A DNA stretch of 9,593 nt from a candidate division TM6 bacterium UASB124 (GTDB lineage Bacteria > Dependentiae > Babeliae > Babeliales > RVW-14): positions 677,961 to 687,553 of the forward strand of contig LDIV01000001.1 of the NCBI GenBank assembly GCA_001468855.1, read 5' to 3'. Each line of letters starts with the position of its first letter. Within the stretch, counting starts at the first letter, position 1. Under the pieces are notes generated by a model. It was given only the letters and a program-made list of their open reading frames with translations, had not been told where the DNA came from and made no database searches. Position numbers and translations under genes: made by a program. Below are positions 1-7,038 of this stretch, in pieces.

Positions 1-107
1 CGTGTGTTGAACATGTCATAAATTATCTCAGGGACGTAAAACAACAGTCACGTAGCTTTTTAAAGCCTGCATCAGAGGATAACTTTGGCTATGTTGCGTA
101 AGTCCTG
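1..107 (+). mobile_element. 3' end of a repeated element, probably an insertion sequence (left copy)
   Basis: Positions 59-107 recur inverted at 9545-9593 with 46 of 49 bases identical. Identity stops after GTCCTG (102-107) on both sides, which marks the likely element boundary. The end reads GTTGCGTAAGTCCTG, with the stop codon of the element's gene lying inside it, as is common in compact insertion sequences whose transposase runs into the terminal repeat. The body of the element lies to the left of the window, so family, length and target-site duplication cannot be read. That it is an insertion sequence is inference from repetition and layout. Confidence 0.6.
3..101 (+). CDS. C-terminal 32 residues of a repeated protein, probably a transposase (5'-truncated by the window)
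   Basis: An open frame enters from the left edge and stops at TAA 99-101. It ends in LKPASEDNFGYVA, and the identical 13-residue ending is encoded by the inverted copy at the right edge. The three base differences between copies (positions 68, 83, 89) are all synonymous (Pro, Asn, Gly codons), which shows the frame is a real, selected protein-coding frame. I do not recognise the family from this short tail. Transposase is inferred from the element being repeated and from the conserved bases just after the stop. A lineage-specific repeated protein family is the alternative. It converges on the C11 peptidase gene, whose stop lies 20 nt away. Confidence 0.55.
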   Translation, partial: CVEHVINYLRDVKQQSRSFLKPASEDNFGYVA

Positions 108-121
108 GAAAAAGAAATCAA

Positions 122-1456
122 TTAACGATATTTTTTAATGAAAGTGCTCCAGTTTGTTTGCTTATCAAAAATAGTATTAAGGTATGATGCATGAATATTA
201 CCTGTTGGGTAATAAATTGATATTCCTTTGGCATTGGCGAATTGAGATCCTGTTTCATTGGCAATGACAGCCGCTGTTATTTTAGGCATGCCTGCATTAA
301 TTACATTTAACAGTTGAGTTGCTGCGCGTGCGAATCGAGTGTTTGCTTTTACCGGCTTACCTTTTTTTGATGAGCGGTATTTTTTTAGTTGTTTTACCAG
401 TGCAGAATAGAATGAATGCAGATCTATGTAATCGGATACATCAAATGAAATTGCTGCACGACGTGCTGAAGAGATAATTTGTCGTGTTGTTTGCCGATTG
501 ATTTTTTCACAAGCAGCTGTAGCACTAATGAGGCTCTTAATATTGTCTTTTATTGTATCTATAGCATTAAGTTTTATTGCTGATTGAGTGTAATCGCGAG
601 TTTGTCCTTTATAAAAATTTGCATAAGCATAAACGATTGTTGCTGCCAGCATTGTGCTCGTAAATTTGGTTGGATTTAGGCACAATGGATTGAGGAACCC
701 GGAATAAGACCAACCCTCACCAGGTTCTGTTTGTTGTGAAGCAACAAGAATATCTGCTGAATTTTTTATTTGATAACCGATCTCAAGCATAGCCATTAAG
801 CAGGCATCCATGCCGATGATGTCGATATTTTTTCCGATGATGTCTGTTTTGATGCGGGCAAAAGCATTGGTTAAGTTTTGGTTTGTTGCATAAGTGCTTT
901 GTGAATCATCAAATAAAATGCCGCGCATGCCTGATTCTTTTTGAATTGCTAATCCTGGAATTTCAAGCCAAGGAATAGATTGGTGTGTTGGTGCACGTAG
1001 ATTGAACTTAAGAAATTTATCGATTGCTTTGTGGCGAGGATCTATGATTCCGTAACCATGATTCCACAAAATTATGGCCCAATGCTTGGCATCATATTTT
1101 GTTTTTCCCCAGCGCACCATGTCGACCAGTTCCTGCTCAGGATTAATACCCATCTCTGTTGAGAGTGATGCATCTTCGATGCGCCCACCATGAGTAATGC
1201 GATAACGCCAGGTTCTATTGTTGTTCGGTTGGTCCCATTGGACAAGCATGTTTACTGCGCTTGATAATGGTGCAATTTGCATATCATTAATATTGTAAAG
1301 AGCAAATGGTGATAAGTTGTTGTCTGCTTGAATGTAGGCAAGGATGGTCCATTCTGCTTGTGTAGTTTTTGTTGTTGTCGGTGTGCATATTGCAGCAGAA
1401 AGAGTATGGATCAGCGAGATGGTGCTGACAAATGCTAAGAGCCGTATGTTTCTCAT
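122..1456 (-). CDS. exported clostripain-like cysteine peptidase (family C11)
   Basis: 444 residues. The protein has an N-terminal signal peptide (RNIR then a hydrophobic stretch to about residue 22). Cleavage is probably near LSA-A; Cys24 is preceded by Ile, so it does not form a good lipobox. The mature part shows the C11 signature: WTILAYIQADNNL (36-48), the catalytic His in WNHGYG (His133), and the catalytic Cys in GMDACLMA (Cys219) after an IDIIGMD strand. These are followed by VASQQTEPGEGWSY (238-251) and a late GISIYYP strand (411-417). Family members are secreted Arg/Lys-preferring endopeptidases, often self-processed; that specificity is family knowledge and is not read here. The protein probably acts outside the inner membrane, in the periplasm or outside the cell. 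The ATG start is set by AGGAGA five bases upstream. It is transcribed alone, divergent from the block starting at 1718. No terminator is visible before the element end at 107. Confidence 0.9.
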   Translation of the reverse strand: MRNIRLLAFVSTISLIHTLSAAICTPTTTKTTQAEWTILAYIQADNNLSPFALYNINDMQIAPLSSAVNMLVQWDQPNNNRTWRYRITHGGRIEDASLSTEMGINPEQELVDMVRWGKTKYDAKHWAIILWNHGYGIIDPRHKAIDKFLKFNLRAPTHQSIPWLEIPGLAIQKESGMRGILFDDSQSTYATNQNLTNAFARIKTDIIGKNIDIIGMDACLMAMLEIGYQIKNSADILVASQQTEPGEGWSYSGFLNPLCLNPTKFTSTMLAATIVYAYANFYKGQTRDYTQSAIKLNAIDTIKDNIKSLISATAACEKINRQTTRQIISSARRAAISFDVSDYIDLHSFYSALVKQLKKYRSSKKGKPVKANTRFARAATQLLNVINAGMPKITAAVIANETGSQFANAKGISIYYPTGNIHASYLNTIFDKQTNWSTFIKKYR

Positions 1457-1461
1457 AACTG

Positions 1462-1467
1462 TCTCCT
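1462..1467 (-). promoter_or_regulatory. Shine-Dalgarno site of the C11 peptidase
   Basis: AGGAGA on the minus strand, five bases before ATG at 1456. It fixes the start directly ahead of the signal peptide. Confidence 0.8.
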
Positions 1468-1476
1468 TTAATTACG

Positions 1477-1492
1477 GTTACTACGTTACTAC
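1477..1492. repeat. two tandem copies of GTTACTAC
   Basis: GTTACTAC at 1477-1484 is repeated immediately at 1485-1492, in the leader of the peptidase gene just upstream of its ribosome binding site. It could be a regulator half-site pair or chance; nothing else supports a function. Confidence 0.4.
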
Positions 1493-1511
1493 TTCGATGC
1501 TTGTAGATTCA

Positions 1512-1541
1512 ATGATTGCAAATTAAACCTATGGTAGTCAA
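1512..1541 (-). promoter_or_regulatory. candidate promoter for the C11 peptidase
   Basis: On the minus strand, TTGACT (1541-1536) matches the -35 consensus at five of six bases. It is followed after 18 bases by AATCAT (1517-1512), four of six for -10. The -10 is weak, so this is only a plausible sigma-70-type site. Confidence 0.25.
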
Positions 1542-1601
1542 TAAGACATCAAAACACGATGCGAATATTGCAAAGAGGATATTTTGCGTTAATGGTGTTT
1601 A

Positions 1602-1617
1602 AAAAAATGCATTTTTT
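1602..1617. promoter_or_regulatory. perfect 16-bp palindrome in the divergent intergenic region
   Basis: AAAAAATGCATTTTTT reads the same on both strands. It lies between the divergent peptidase gene and the four-gene block, 14 bases upstream of the candidate -35 of the latter. The octamer TTTTGCGT occurs at 1582-1589 and again at 1614-1621, overlapping the right arm. Position and symmetry suggest a binding site for a dimeric regulator, but AT-rich palindromes also arise by chance. Confidence 0.35.
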
Positions 1618-1630
1618 GCGTGCCATAGGG

Positions 1631-1658
1631 TTAATACTCAAAAGGGTACATTTATGAT
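1631..1658 (+). promoter_or_regulatory. candidate promoter of the four-gene block
   Basis: TTAATA (1631-1636, four of six for -35), a 16-base spacer, then TATGAT (1653-1658, five of six for -10). Transcription would start near 1665, giving a leader of roughly 50 bases before the GTG at 1718. A second TATACT at 1695-1700 is closer to the gene, but it would leave almost no room for the ribosome binding site and has no good -35. Confidence 0.35.
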
Positions 1659-1705
1659 AAACTGTAGAGAAGTTATTTTTGAAGGCATTATGACTATACT
1701 TACGT

Positions 1706-1711
1706 GGAAGG
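1706..1711 (+). promoter_or_regulatory. Shine-Dalgarno site that fixes a GTG start
   Basis: GGAAGG lies six bases before GTG 1718. The nearby ATG at 1690 is out of frame, so GTG is the best supported start. Confidence 0.65.
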
Positions 1712-1717
1712 TATATT

Positions 1718-2404
1718 GTGGTAAAAGTTGAAACGCTAATTGAACAAACCTCATTATTATTAGACAGACAAAAAGAAGCACAACAGGAATGTGTTAATAT
1801 TTTCAAAGGATTGTTGTCTGTTATTGATGCAAAAAGAGGACAGGCAAAAGGGAATGCAGAAGAAGTTGAGGCTCTTGAACGTGTACATGGTCTTATTGGA
1901 GAACAAGTGACACGCATTCAGGAGGATACTCAAGTTGATATTGATTTCCTTGCCGAGCAATTAGAAGCACTACGTAATATTCAAGCAATTAAGGATCCAG
2001 GACAAAGACAAGAAATGTTGGGTATGTTGCTTGATGAAGATGAAGAGATTAAAGATACCGAAACATTTAAAAAAGAAATAACAGAAGAAGCTGCTGTTTC
2101 CAAGCAAAATCTTATGACCATGGTTAATGATCTTAAAGAAGCAATCAAAGAAGGCAGTGCGCAGGATGTAGCATTGTATCTTGAATCTCTTTTAGAAGAA
2201 GATTCTGATGCGGATGATGAAGATGACGAAGATGAATGTGATGATGACGAGTGCGATGATGATTGTTGCCAATCCAGCAAGCGTTCTGGCTGCTCAAGCA
2301 AAAGTTGCGGCGATAAGTGCGGTGGATGCAACGGCGTAGATTTGTTTGCTGAATTAAAACGTCTTGAAAAAGAATCTGATTCTCCAAAAAAATCAAAAAA
2401 ATAA
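1718..2404 (+). CDS. unrecognised coiled-coil protein with an Asp/Cys-rich tail
   Basis: 228 residues with a GTG start; I do not recognise the family. Residues 1-160 are charged, with heptad-like leucines (for example LIEQTSLLLD, FLAEQLEALRNIQ, MTMVNDLKEAI), consistent with long helices or coiled coil. There is no signal peptide or membrane segment, so it is probably cytoplasmic. Residues 161-182 are almost all Asp and Glu. The tail then holds eight Cys in 31 residues (174, 179, 183, 184, 192, 197, 201, 204), arranged as two C-x4-C-x3-C sets, one in an acidic context and one in a Gly/Ser/Lys context. This looks like a metal or Fe-S binding segment, which is inference. The end (205-228) is a short helix and a lysine-rich tail. 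The ferredoxin gene follows after only six bases, so the two are probably co-transcribed. Confidence 0.75.
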   Translation: MVKVETLIEQTSLLLDRQKEAQQECVNIFKGLLSVIDAKRGQAKGNAEEVEALERVHGLIGEQVTRIQEDTQVDIDFLAEQLEALRNIQAIKDPGQRQEMLGMLLDEDEEIKDTETFKKEITEEAAVSKQNLMTMVNDLKEAIKEGSAQDVALYLESLLEEDSDADDEDDEDECDDDECDDDCCQSSKRSGCSSKSCGDKCGGCNGVDLFAELKRLEKESDSPKKSKK

Positions 2405-2410
2405 AATTAT

Positions 2411-2614
2411 ATGGCTAAAAAGATTACTCGTGTTGCTATTAATCCTGGGTGTGTTTCGTGTGGCGCATGCCAGATTATATGTCCAAAGGTGTTTAAAATC
2501 GATGGGATTAGCTCTGTTAATCCCATCGCCGATTTAAATGAGAACGCAGCGTGTATTAAAGATGCAGCAGCTGCATGTCCTGTTGGTGTTATTAGCGTTA
2601 TAGAAGATGAGTGA
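2411..2614 (+). CDS. small 4Fe-4S ferredoxin
   Basis: 67 residues, the usual size of single-cluster bacterial or archaeal ferredoxins. Cys14, Cys17 and Cys20 form CVSCGAC, and the fourth ligand is Cys56 in ACPVGVI; together these would hold one [4Fe-4S] cluster. Cys24 (ICPKVF) and Cys48 (ACIKDA) sit where some ferredoxins, such as that of Pyrococcus furiosus, carry a disulfide, so a redox-active or structural disulfide is possible. The role would be low-potential electron transfer in the cytoplasm; the partner is not shown. The bases before ATG are an A-rich run with no Shine-Dalgarno sequence, and the preceding gene stops six bases away, so translation may be coupled. The 3' end overlaps the acyl-CoA ligase start by eight bases. 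Confidence 0.9.
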   Translation: MAKKITRVAINPGCVSCGACQIICPKVFKIDGISSVNPIADLNENAACIKDAAAACPVGVISVIEDE

Positions 2615-4193
2615 TATTATGAAGAATAGGCATTCAGAACAAGATGTTTTTGAACGTCTTAAAGCATCGTTTACCACGAATAGTGGAGATCTTGTGTATG
2701 CCGGTTGCTTGCTTAAACGGGCATGCCAACGCTTTGCTAATAAAGTTGCACTTATTTCTGCTCAAAAAACTCTTATGTATAAGGAATGGTATTTCCGTTC
2801 ACAGCTTATGAGTAAACGCTTGATGCTCTATGGTATTAAGCCAGGTGATCGCGTTGTCTTGTTGTATGAAAATTCTTTGGAATTTTATATTGCTTATTTT
2901 GCTATTTGGCAGGTTGGTGCGGTGGCTGTTCCGCTGAATACATTTTTGCATGAAAAAGAGTTGGTATATATCATCAATGATTCTGAACCACTAGTAATTA
3001 TTGCTTCAACAACTCAAAAACAAAAATTGGATCGACTGCTTTTAAGTTCAATGGCTTCTTCATTACCACCTATTCTGAGTGCCAATGATTTTGATTGGAC
3101 GAGCCCAGTTCCTGAGCATGTCGATGAATCTTTTGTAATTGTTGAGCAGCCTAGCGATAATCTATGTGCGCTTTTATATACCTCTGGTACAACAGGAACC
3201 CCTAAAGGTGTTATGCTTTCTTCGCGTAACATTATGACCAATGCGCTGCAAGGATTTTCTCGTTTTACTATGATTGGGCTTACTGAAAACGAACGATTCT
3301 TTTGTGTATTGCCACTTTTTCATGTATTTGCGCAGAATACGTGCTTATGGGTACCTACAATGATAGGAGCAAGTATCATTGTAGTACCACAGATAGAGCG
3401 AAAGCTTATTATGGAGGGACTGCATCAAAGACCAACAGTTTTCCTTGGAGTTCCGGCATTATATGGTTTGTTGTGTATGATGCGTAATGCACCGCTCAAT
3501 TCTGTAAAATTATTTGTTAATGGTGCAGACATGCTTCCCGATAAAATTCGTTTGGCCTTTGGTATTGTTTATGGCCGCAAAATTTGTGCCGGCTATGGCT
3601 TATCTGAAGCAGCACCGCTTGTTGCAATTAATCATTACAATGATCAACGAGCAAATGTTGTCGTTGGTGATCCGGTTATTGCTTTGGATTGGGACGTGCG
3701 TAATGATGCTGGCAAATCGGTTGAGACTGATGTTATTGGTACCTTATGGCTTAAGGGTGACAATATCATGATGGGATATTATAAGGCTCCGGATGCAACA
3801 GCACGAGTTCTTGTTAACGGGTGGTTAAATACTGGCGATCTTGCTTATAAAGATAAATATGGCAAGCTTGCCATATGCGGAAGAACCAAAGACATTATTA
3901 TTCACAAAGGATTCAATATTTATCCGGCAGAAATTGAAAATATTCTTTTGACGCATCCGGCTGTTTATAAGGTTGCTGTTATCGGGCAAGAAGAGGCTTC
4001 GTCCGGACAAGTTCCTGTTGCGTATATTGCTTTACGTAAACGAGAAGATTCTATTGAAAAAGAATTGCGTTCCTTATGTTGTCAAAATTTAGCTACATAC
4101 AAAATTCCACGTAAATTTGTGTGCTTGGATGATTTGCCCATGAATGCAACAGGTAAAGTTGATAAAAAGCAATTACAACAAAGTAATATATAA
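2607..4193 (+). CDS. AMP-forming acyl-CoA synthetase (FadD-like ligase)
   Basis: 528 residues, full length for the ANL adenylate-forming superfamily. The P-loop YTSGTTGTPKG is at 191-201, the A5 motif YGLSEAAP at 330-337, and TGDLA at 409-413. The hinge and following motif run from GRTKDI (425-430) through KGFNIYPAEIE. The C-terminal adenylation lysine is in PMNATGKVDK (Lys517). It should activate a carboxylic acid to acyl-AMP and then a thioester. Similarity in style to long-chain fatty acid CoA ligases suggests a fatty acid substrate and CoA acceptor, but substrate length cannot be read, and an acyl-ACP synthetase is possible. No signal peptide; probably cytoplasmic or membrane-associated. 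The ATG at 2607 lies inside the ferredoxin gene, with a second in-frame ATG at 2619. Neither has a clear Shine-Dalgarno site, so translational coupling to the ferredoxin is likely. Confidence 0.9.
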   Translation: MSDIMKNRHSEQDVFERLKASFTTNSGDLVYAGCLLKRACQRFANKVALISAQKTLMYKEWYFRSQLMSKRLMLYGIKPGDRVVLLYENSLEFYIAYFAIWQVGAVAVPLNTFLHEKELVYIINDSEPLVIIASTTQKQKLDRLLLSSMASSLPPILSANDFDWTSPVPEHVDESFVIVEQPSDNLCALLYTSGTTGTPKGVMLSSRNIMTNALQGFSRFTMIGLTENERFFCVLPLFHVFAQNTCLWVPTMIGASIIVVPQIERKLIMEGLHQRPTVFLGVPALYGLLCMMRNAPLNSVKLFVNGADMLPDKIRLAFGIVYGRKICAGYGLSEAAPLVAINHYNDQRANVVVGDPVIALDWDVRNDAGKSVETDVIGTLWLKGDNIMMGYYKAPDATARVLVNGWLNTGDLAYKDKYGKLAICGRTKDIIIHKGFNIYPAEIENILLTHPAVYKVAVIGQEEASSGQVPVAYIALRKREDSIEKELRSLCCQNLATYKIPRKFVCLDDLPMNATGKVDKKQLQQSNI

Positions 4194-4213
4194 ATAACTG
4201 TGTACGTGCTGAT

Positions 4214-5491
4214 ATGACGATTTTTTCAGAGTTTTTACTTTTTTTATTTTCATTATCATTTGCTGCATTATTTGCGTTTTTAGAAACAGCATTTACAGCA
4301 TTGCGTTTGTTTAAATTAAAAGAACTTGAACTTTCTGTCTCAAAGTACAAAACGCTGTTTAATTCCTGGGAAAAAAATCCTCAGCGCATCTTGATTACCA
4401 TTTTAATTGCTAACAACTTTGCGCATGTACTTTCTTCGGTGCTTATTACCAATATTATGGAGCGCTTCCTTGGCACTATTGGCCTTGCTATAGGTGTTGC
4501 CCTTGCAACGGCAATGATTCTTATTTTTGGTGAAATTATTCCAAAAAGTTTTGCAAAGACCCATCATGAACGGTTATTTGGTTCATTCCTATGGCTTATT
4601 AATATTTTAATTCATCTCCTGTATCCATTTGTTACTGTATTGCTTGGTATTGCTGATAAGTTCTTTGCCAAGCTTGGTGGTGAACATGTTTTAGAAAAAA
4701 ACGATGCTGTATCAGAAAAGGAGATAGAGTTTCTGATTGATTACAGTGACGAAAAAGGCATTATGGCGGCTGAAAAGACCGAAATGTTACAAAATATATT
4801 TGGTCTCGGACAGACGGTAGTGCGTGAAATTATGATTCCTAAAGCTGATATGGTACTTTTGAATGTAACATCAACGATAGATGATGCTATGAGCGTATTC
4901 TTTAAATCTCGTTATTCGCGTATACCGGTATATGAAGATAATCAGGATAATATTATTGGTATTATCCATCAAAAAGATATTTTTGATTTGCTCTATCATG
5001 AACAAAATAAGACGCTTAAAGAATTGGTTCGTCCTGTTTTGTTTATTCCGGAAACACAAAAAATCAATCAACTACTGAGTGACTTTTTACGCAAGCATGT
5101 GCACTTGGCAATTGTTATCGATGAGTACGGTAGTGTTGCCGGTCTTGCTACGCTTGAAGATATTATTGAAGAAATTGTTGGTGAAATTGTTGATGAACAT
5201 GATCGTATCAGTGCTCAGATTGTTCAGTTAGAGCGTGGCGGCTGGGTTATTGATGCCAGTGTCAGTCTTGAAAAAATAGAAGATTTATTAAACATTAAAA
5301 TTGTTACTGAAAGCTCCATAACGCTTGGTGGATTTTTAGCTGAAAAGCTTCAACATATTCCTAAAAAAGGTGAGCGTGTTTTTCATGAAGGCTATTGCTT
5401 TCAAGTACAACAAGCAAACCAACGACGAGTTTCTCAGGTTCTTGTGTTTGAAGATAAAGAACAAATATCCCCGACTGCTCCCGGTATTTAA
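4214..5491 (+). CDS. CNNM/CBS-pair/CorC-domain membrane protein (HlyC/CorC family)
   Basis: 425 residues with the standard family layout. Residues 1-155 form the CNNM (DUF21) membrane domain, with hydrophobic segments near 5-30, 58-80, 88-108 and 124-147 and the FGEIIPKS motif at 105-112. Two CBS domains follow, about 205-263 (starting IMIPKADM) and 270-328, including VIDEYGSVAGLATLEDIIEE. A CorC_HlyC transporter-associated domain occupies about 340-412. Relatives are inner-membrane proteins linked to magnesium or cobalt efflux; the older hemolysin label is not well founded. The gene starts 20 bases after the ligase stop with no evident Shine-Dalgarno site and closes the four-gene block. Its TAA shares bases with the gatB stop on the other strand, leaving no room for its own intergenic terminator. 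Confidence 0.9.
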   Translation: MTIFSEFLLFLFSLSFAALFAFLETAFTALRLFKLKELELSVSKYKTLFNSWEKNPQRILITILIANNFAHVLSSVLITNIMERFLGTIGLAIGVALATAMILIFGEIIPKSFAKTHHERLFGSFLWLINILIHLLYPFVTVLLGIADKFFAKLGGEHVLEKNDAVSEKEIEFLIDYSDEKGIMAAEKTEMLQNIFGLGQTVVREIMIPKADMVLLNVTSTIDDAMSVFFKSRYSRIPVYEDNQDNIIGIIHQKDIFDLLYHEQNKTLKELVRPVLFIPETQKINQLLSDFLRKHVHLAIVIDEYGSVAGLATLEDIIEEIVGEIVDEHDRISAQIVQLERGGWVIDASVSLEKIEDLLNIKIVTESSITLGGFLAEKLQHIPKKGERVFHEGYCFQVQQANQRRVSQVLVFEDKEQISPTAPGI

Positions 5492-6951
5492 CCTAAATGT
5501 TTTTTAAGAAGCTCTTGGATAATAACAGGGTTTCCTTTGCCCTTAGTTTCTTTCATTGATTGGCCAACAAAAAACATGAACAGCCGTTCATTTCCAGCTT
5601 TATAAAGAGCAACATTTTCAGGATTTTTAGCAATAACGTTACGTACAATCTTTTCCAGTTCCTCAGTTGAACCAATTTGTTTTAGCCCTTTTTCTTCAAT
5701 AATAACAGAGGCTGTTTTACCTGTTTGAATCATGTCGACAAAAATCTCTTGAGCAACCTTGCTGTTAATGACGCCATTGTCGAGGGCAATAATCAGTTCG
5801 GCAACGCCATGAGGGGTTATCTGTGTGTCTTGAAGCTCAATTTTATGTTCTTTGAGGTACGCCAAAAGATCGCGTAAAATCCAGTTACTTGTTGCCTTAG
5901 GATTGTTACTTTCTTTGGCTGCTTGTTCAAAAAAGTTGGCAATAGAAACATCGTTGATTAATGTGTCAGCATCATTTGATGACAAGCCATATTCTTGTTG
6001 AAATCGTTTACACTTGTCATGAGGAAGTTCCGGAATTGTTTGTTTGATTTGTTCAAGCCAGGCATCATCAATTTTGATTATTCCAAGGTCTGGCTCGGTA
6101 AAATAACGGTAATCCTGAGCTTCCTCTTTTGATCGCATAAATAACGTTTTTTGTTGTTTGTTATCCCAGGTACGCGTTTCCATTTTAACTTTTTGGCCGG
6201 ATTCAAGTAATTCAATTTGCCGTTCAATCTCATGTTCTATTGCATGAGAAATAAATTTAAATGAATTGATATTTTTAAGTTCAACTTTGGTGCCAAATTC
6301 TTTTTGTCCTTTTGGTCGTACGGAAATATTAACGTCAGCGCGAAAAGAGCCTTCTTCCATGTTTGCTTCACTGATGCCTAAGTAGCGAACAAGTGTATGA
6401 AGGCGCAGTAAATAGTTTTTTGCCTCTATGGAATTTGCCATATCAGGATAGCTGACAATTTCAAGGAGCGGGGTGCCTGCACGATTGAGGTCAACCCAAC
6501 TTGTTCCATCAGAACCGTGAATATTTTTCCCTGCATCTTCTTCCATATGAATGCGGACCAGGCGAACTTTCTTTTCACTGCCGTCAGCACATTGAATGGT
6601 TATAAAACCCTCGCTGCATATAGGCTTGTCGGATTGTGTGATTTGATAATTTTTAGGAAGGTCAGGGTAGATATAATGTTTACGAGCAAAATCGCATTCG
6701 CGTGTAATTGTGCAATTTGTTGCAATTCCTGCCATTATTGCGCAATCAACAACTTTTTTATTTAAGGCAGGTAAAACACCGGGATGTCCCGTGCAGACGT
6801 GACAGATATTGGTGTTAGGTGTCTGCCCAAATTTATTGGGGCATGAACAGAAAATTTTTGATGCTGTTTTAAGTTGGACGTGAACCTCTATACCAATGGT
6901 GGCATCATATGTAGGGTATTTATCAAGTATAGTTTTAGTTTCTTGAATCAT
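5488..6951 (-). CDS. gatB: aspartyl/glutamyl-tRNA amidotransferase subunit B
   Basis: 487 residues, close to the usual 475-480. GatB is the tRNA-binding kinase-transamidase subunit of GatCAB, which converts Glu-tRNA(Gln) and Asp-tRNA(Asn) to the amidated forms in the cytoplasm. Family motifs are clear: IEVHVQL (21-27), a four-Cys set at 35, 37, 50 and 53 (a zinc-type site in some homologues), RKHYIYPDLPKNYQITQ (90-106) and LVRIHMEEDAGK (131-142). They continue with DLNRAGTPLLEIV (154-166), EEGSFRADVNISVRP (199-213) and SKEEAQDYRYFTEPDL (274-289). The helical and YqeY-like tRNA-binding tail covers about 300-487 and ends GKGNPVIIQELLKK. gatA and gatC are not in the window, so the operon is split or lies elsewhere. 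The gene lies 87 bases downstream of rng on the same strand. No Shine-Dalgarno sequence is seen before the ATG. It overlaps the CorC-like gene at the shared stop. Confidence 0.97.
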   Translation of the reverse strand: MIQETKTILDKYPTYDATIGIEVHVQLKTASKIFCSCPNKFGQTPNTNICHVCTGHPGVLPALNKKVVDCAIMAGIATNCTITRECDFARKHYIYPDLPKNYQITQSDKPICSEGFITIQCADGSEKKVRLVRIHMEEDAGKNIHGSDGTSWVDLNRAGTPLLEIVSYPDMANSIEAKNYLLRLHTLVRYLGISEANMEEGSFRADVNISVRPKGQKEFGTKVELKNINSFKFISHAIEHEIERQIELLESGQKVKMETRTWDNKQQKTLFMRSKEEAQDYRYFTEPDLGIIKIDDAWLEQIKQTIPELPHDKCKRFQQEYGLSSNDADTLINDVSIANFFEQAAKESNNPKATSNWILRDLLAYLKEHKIELQDTQITPHGVAELIIALDNGVINSKVAQEIFVDMIQTGKTASVIIEEKGLKQIGSTEELEKIVRNVIAKNPENVALYKAGNERLFMFFVGQSMKETKGKGNPVIIQELLKKHLG

Positions 6952-6976
6952 AGTGACGCTTTCGTTTTTTATTCTT

Positions 6977-7021
6977 CATCAAAAATTCGTGTCCTGCTGC
7001 AAGTATCCTACATTTTTGATG
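6977..7021. repeat. 10-bp inverted repeat between rng and gatB
   Basis: CATCAAAAAT (6977-6986) and ATTTTTGATG (7012-7021) are perfect inverted copies separated by 25 bases. It is not followed by a T-run on either strand, so it is not a standard terminator. In the rng-gatB transcript it would form a weak AT-rich hairpin, a possible RNA processing site or protein-binding site ahead of gatB. Confidence 0.35.
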
Positions 7022-7038
7022 GATAGTAAATGCAGCGC

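Noticed and set aside
1549..1917. Minus-strand 122-codon frame across the divergent intergenic region
   Set aside because: It overlaps the 5' part of the 1718 gene in antisense and has a random-looking Ser/Asn/Ile composition.
1981..2396. Minus-strand Ser-rich and His-rich open frames opposite the Asp/Cys tail
   Set aside because: They are the antisense reading of a GAT/GAC/GAA-rich stretch of the plus-strand gene and have no start signals or family features.
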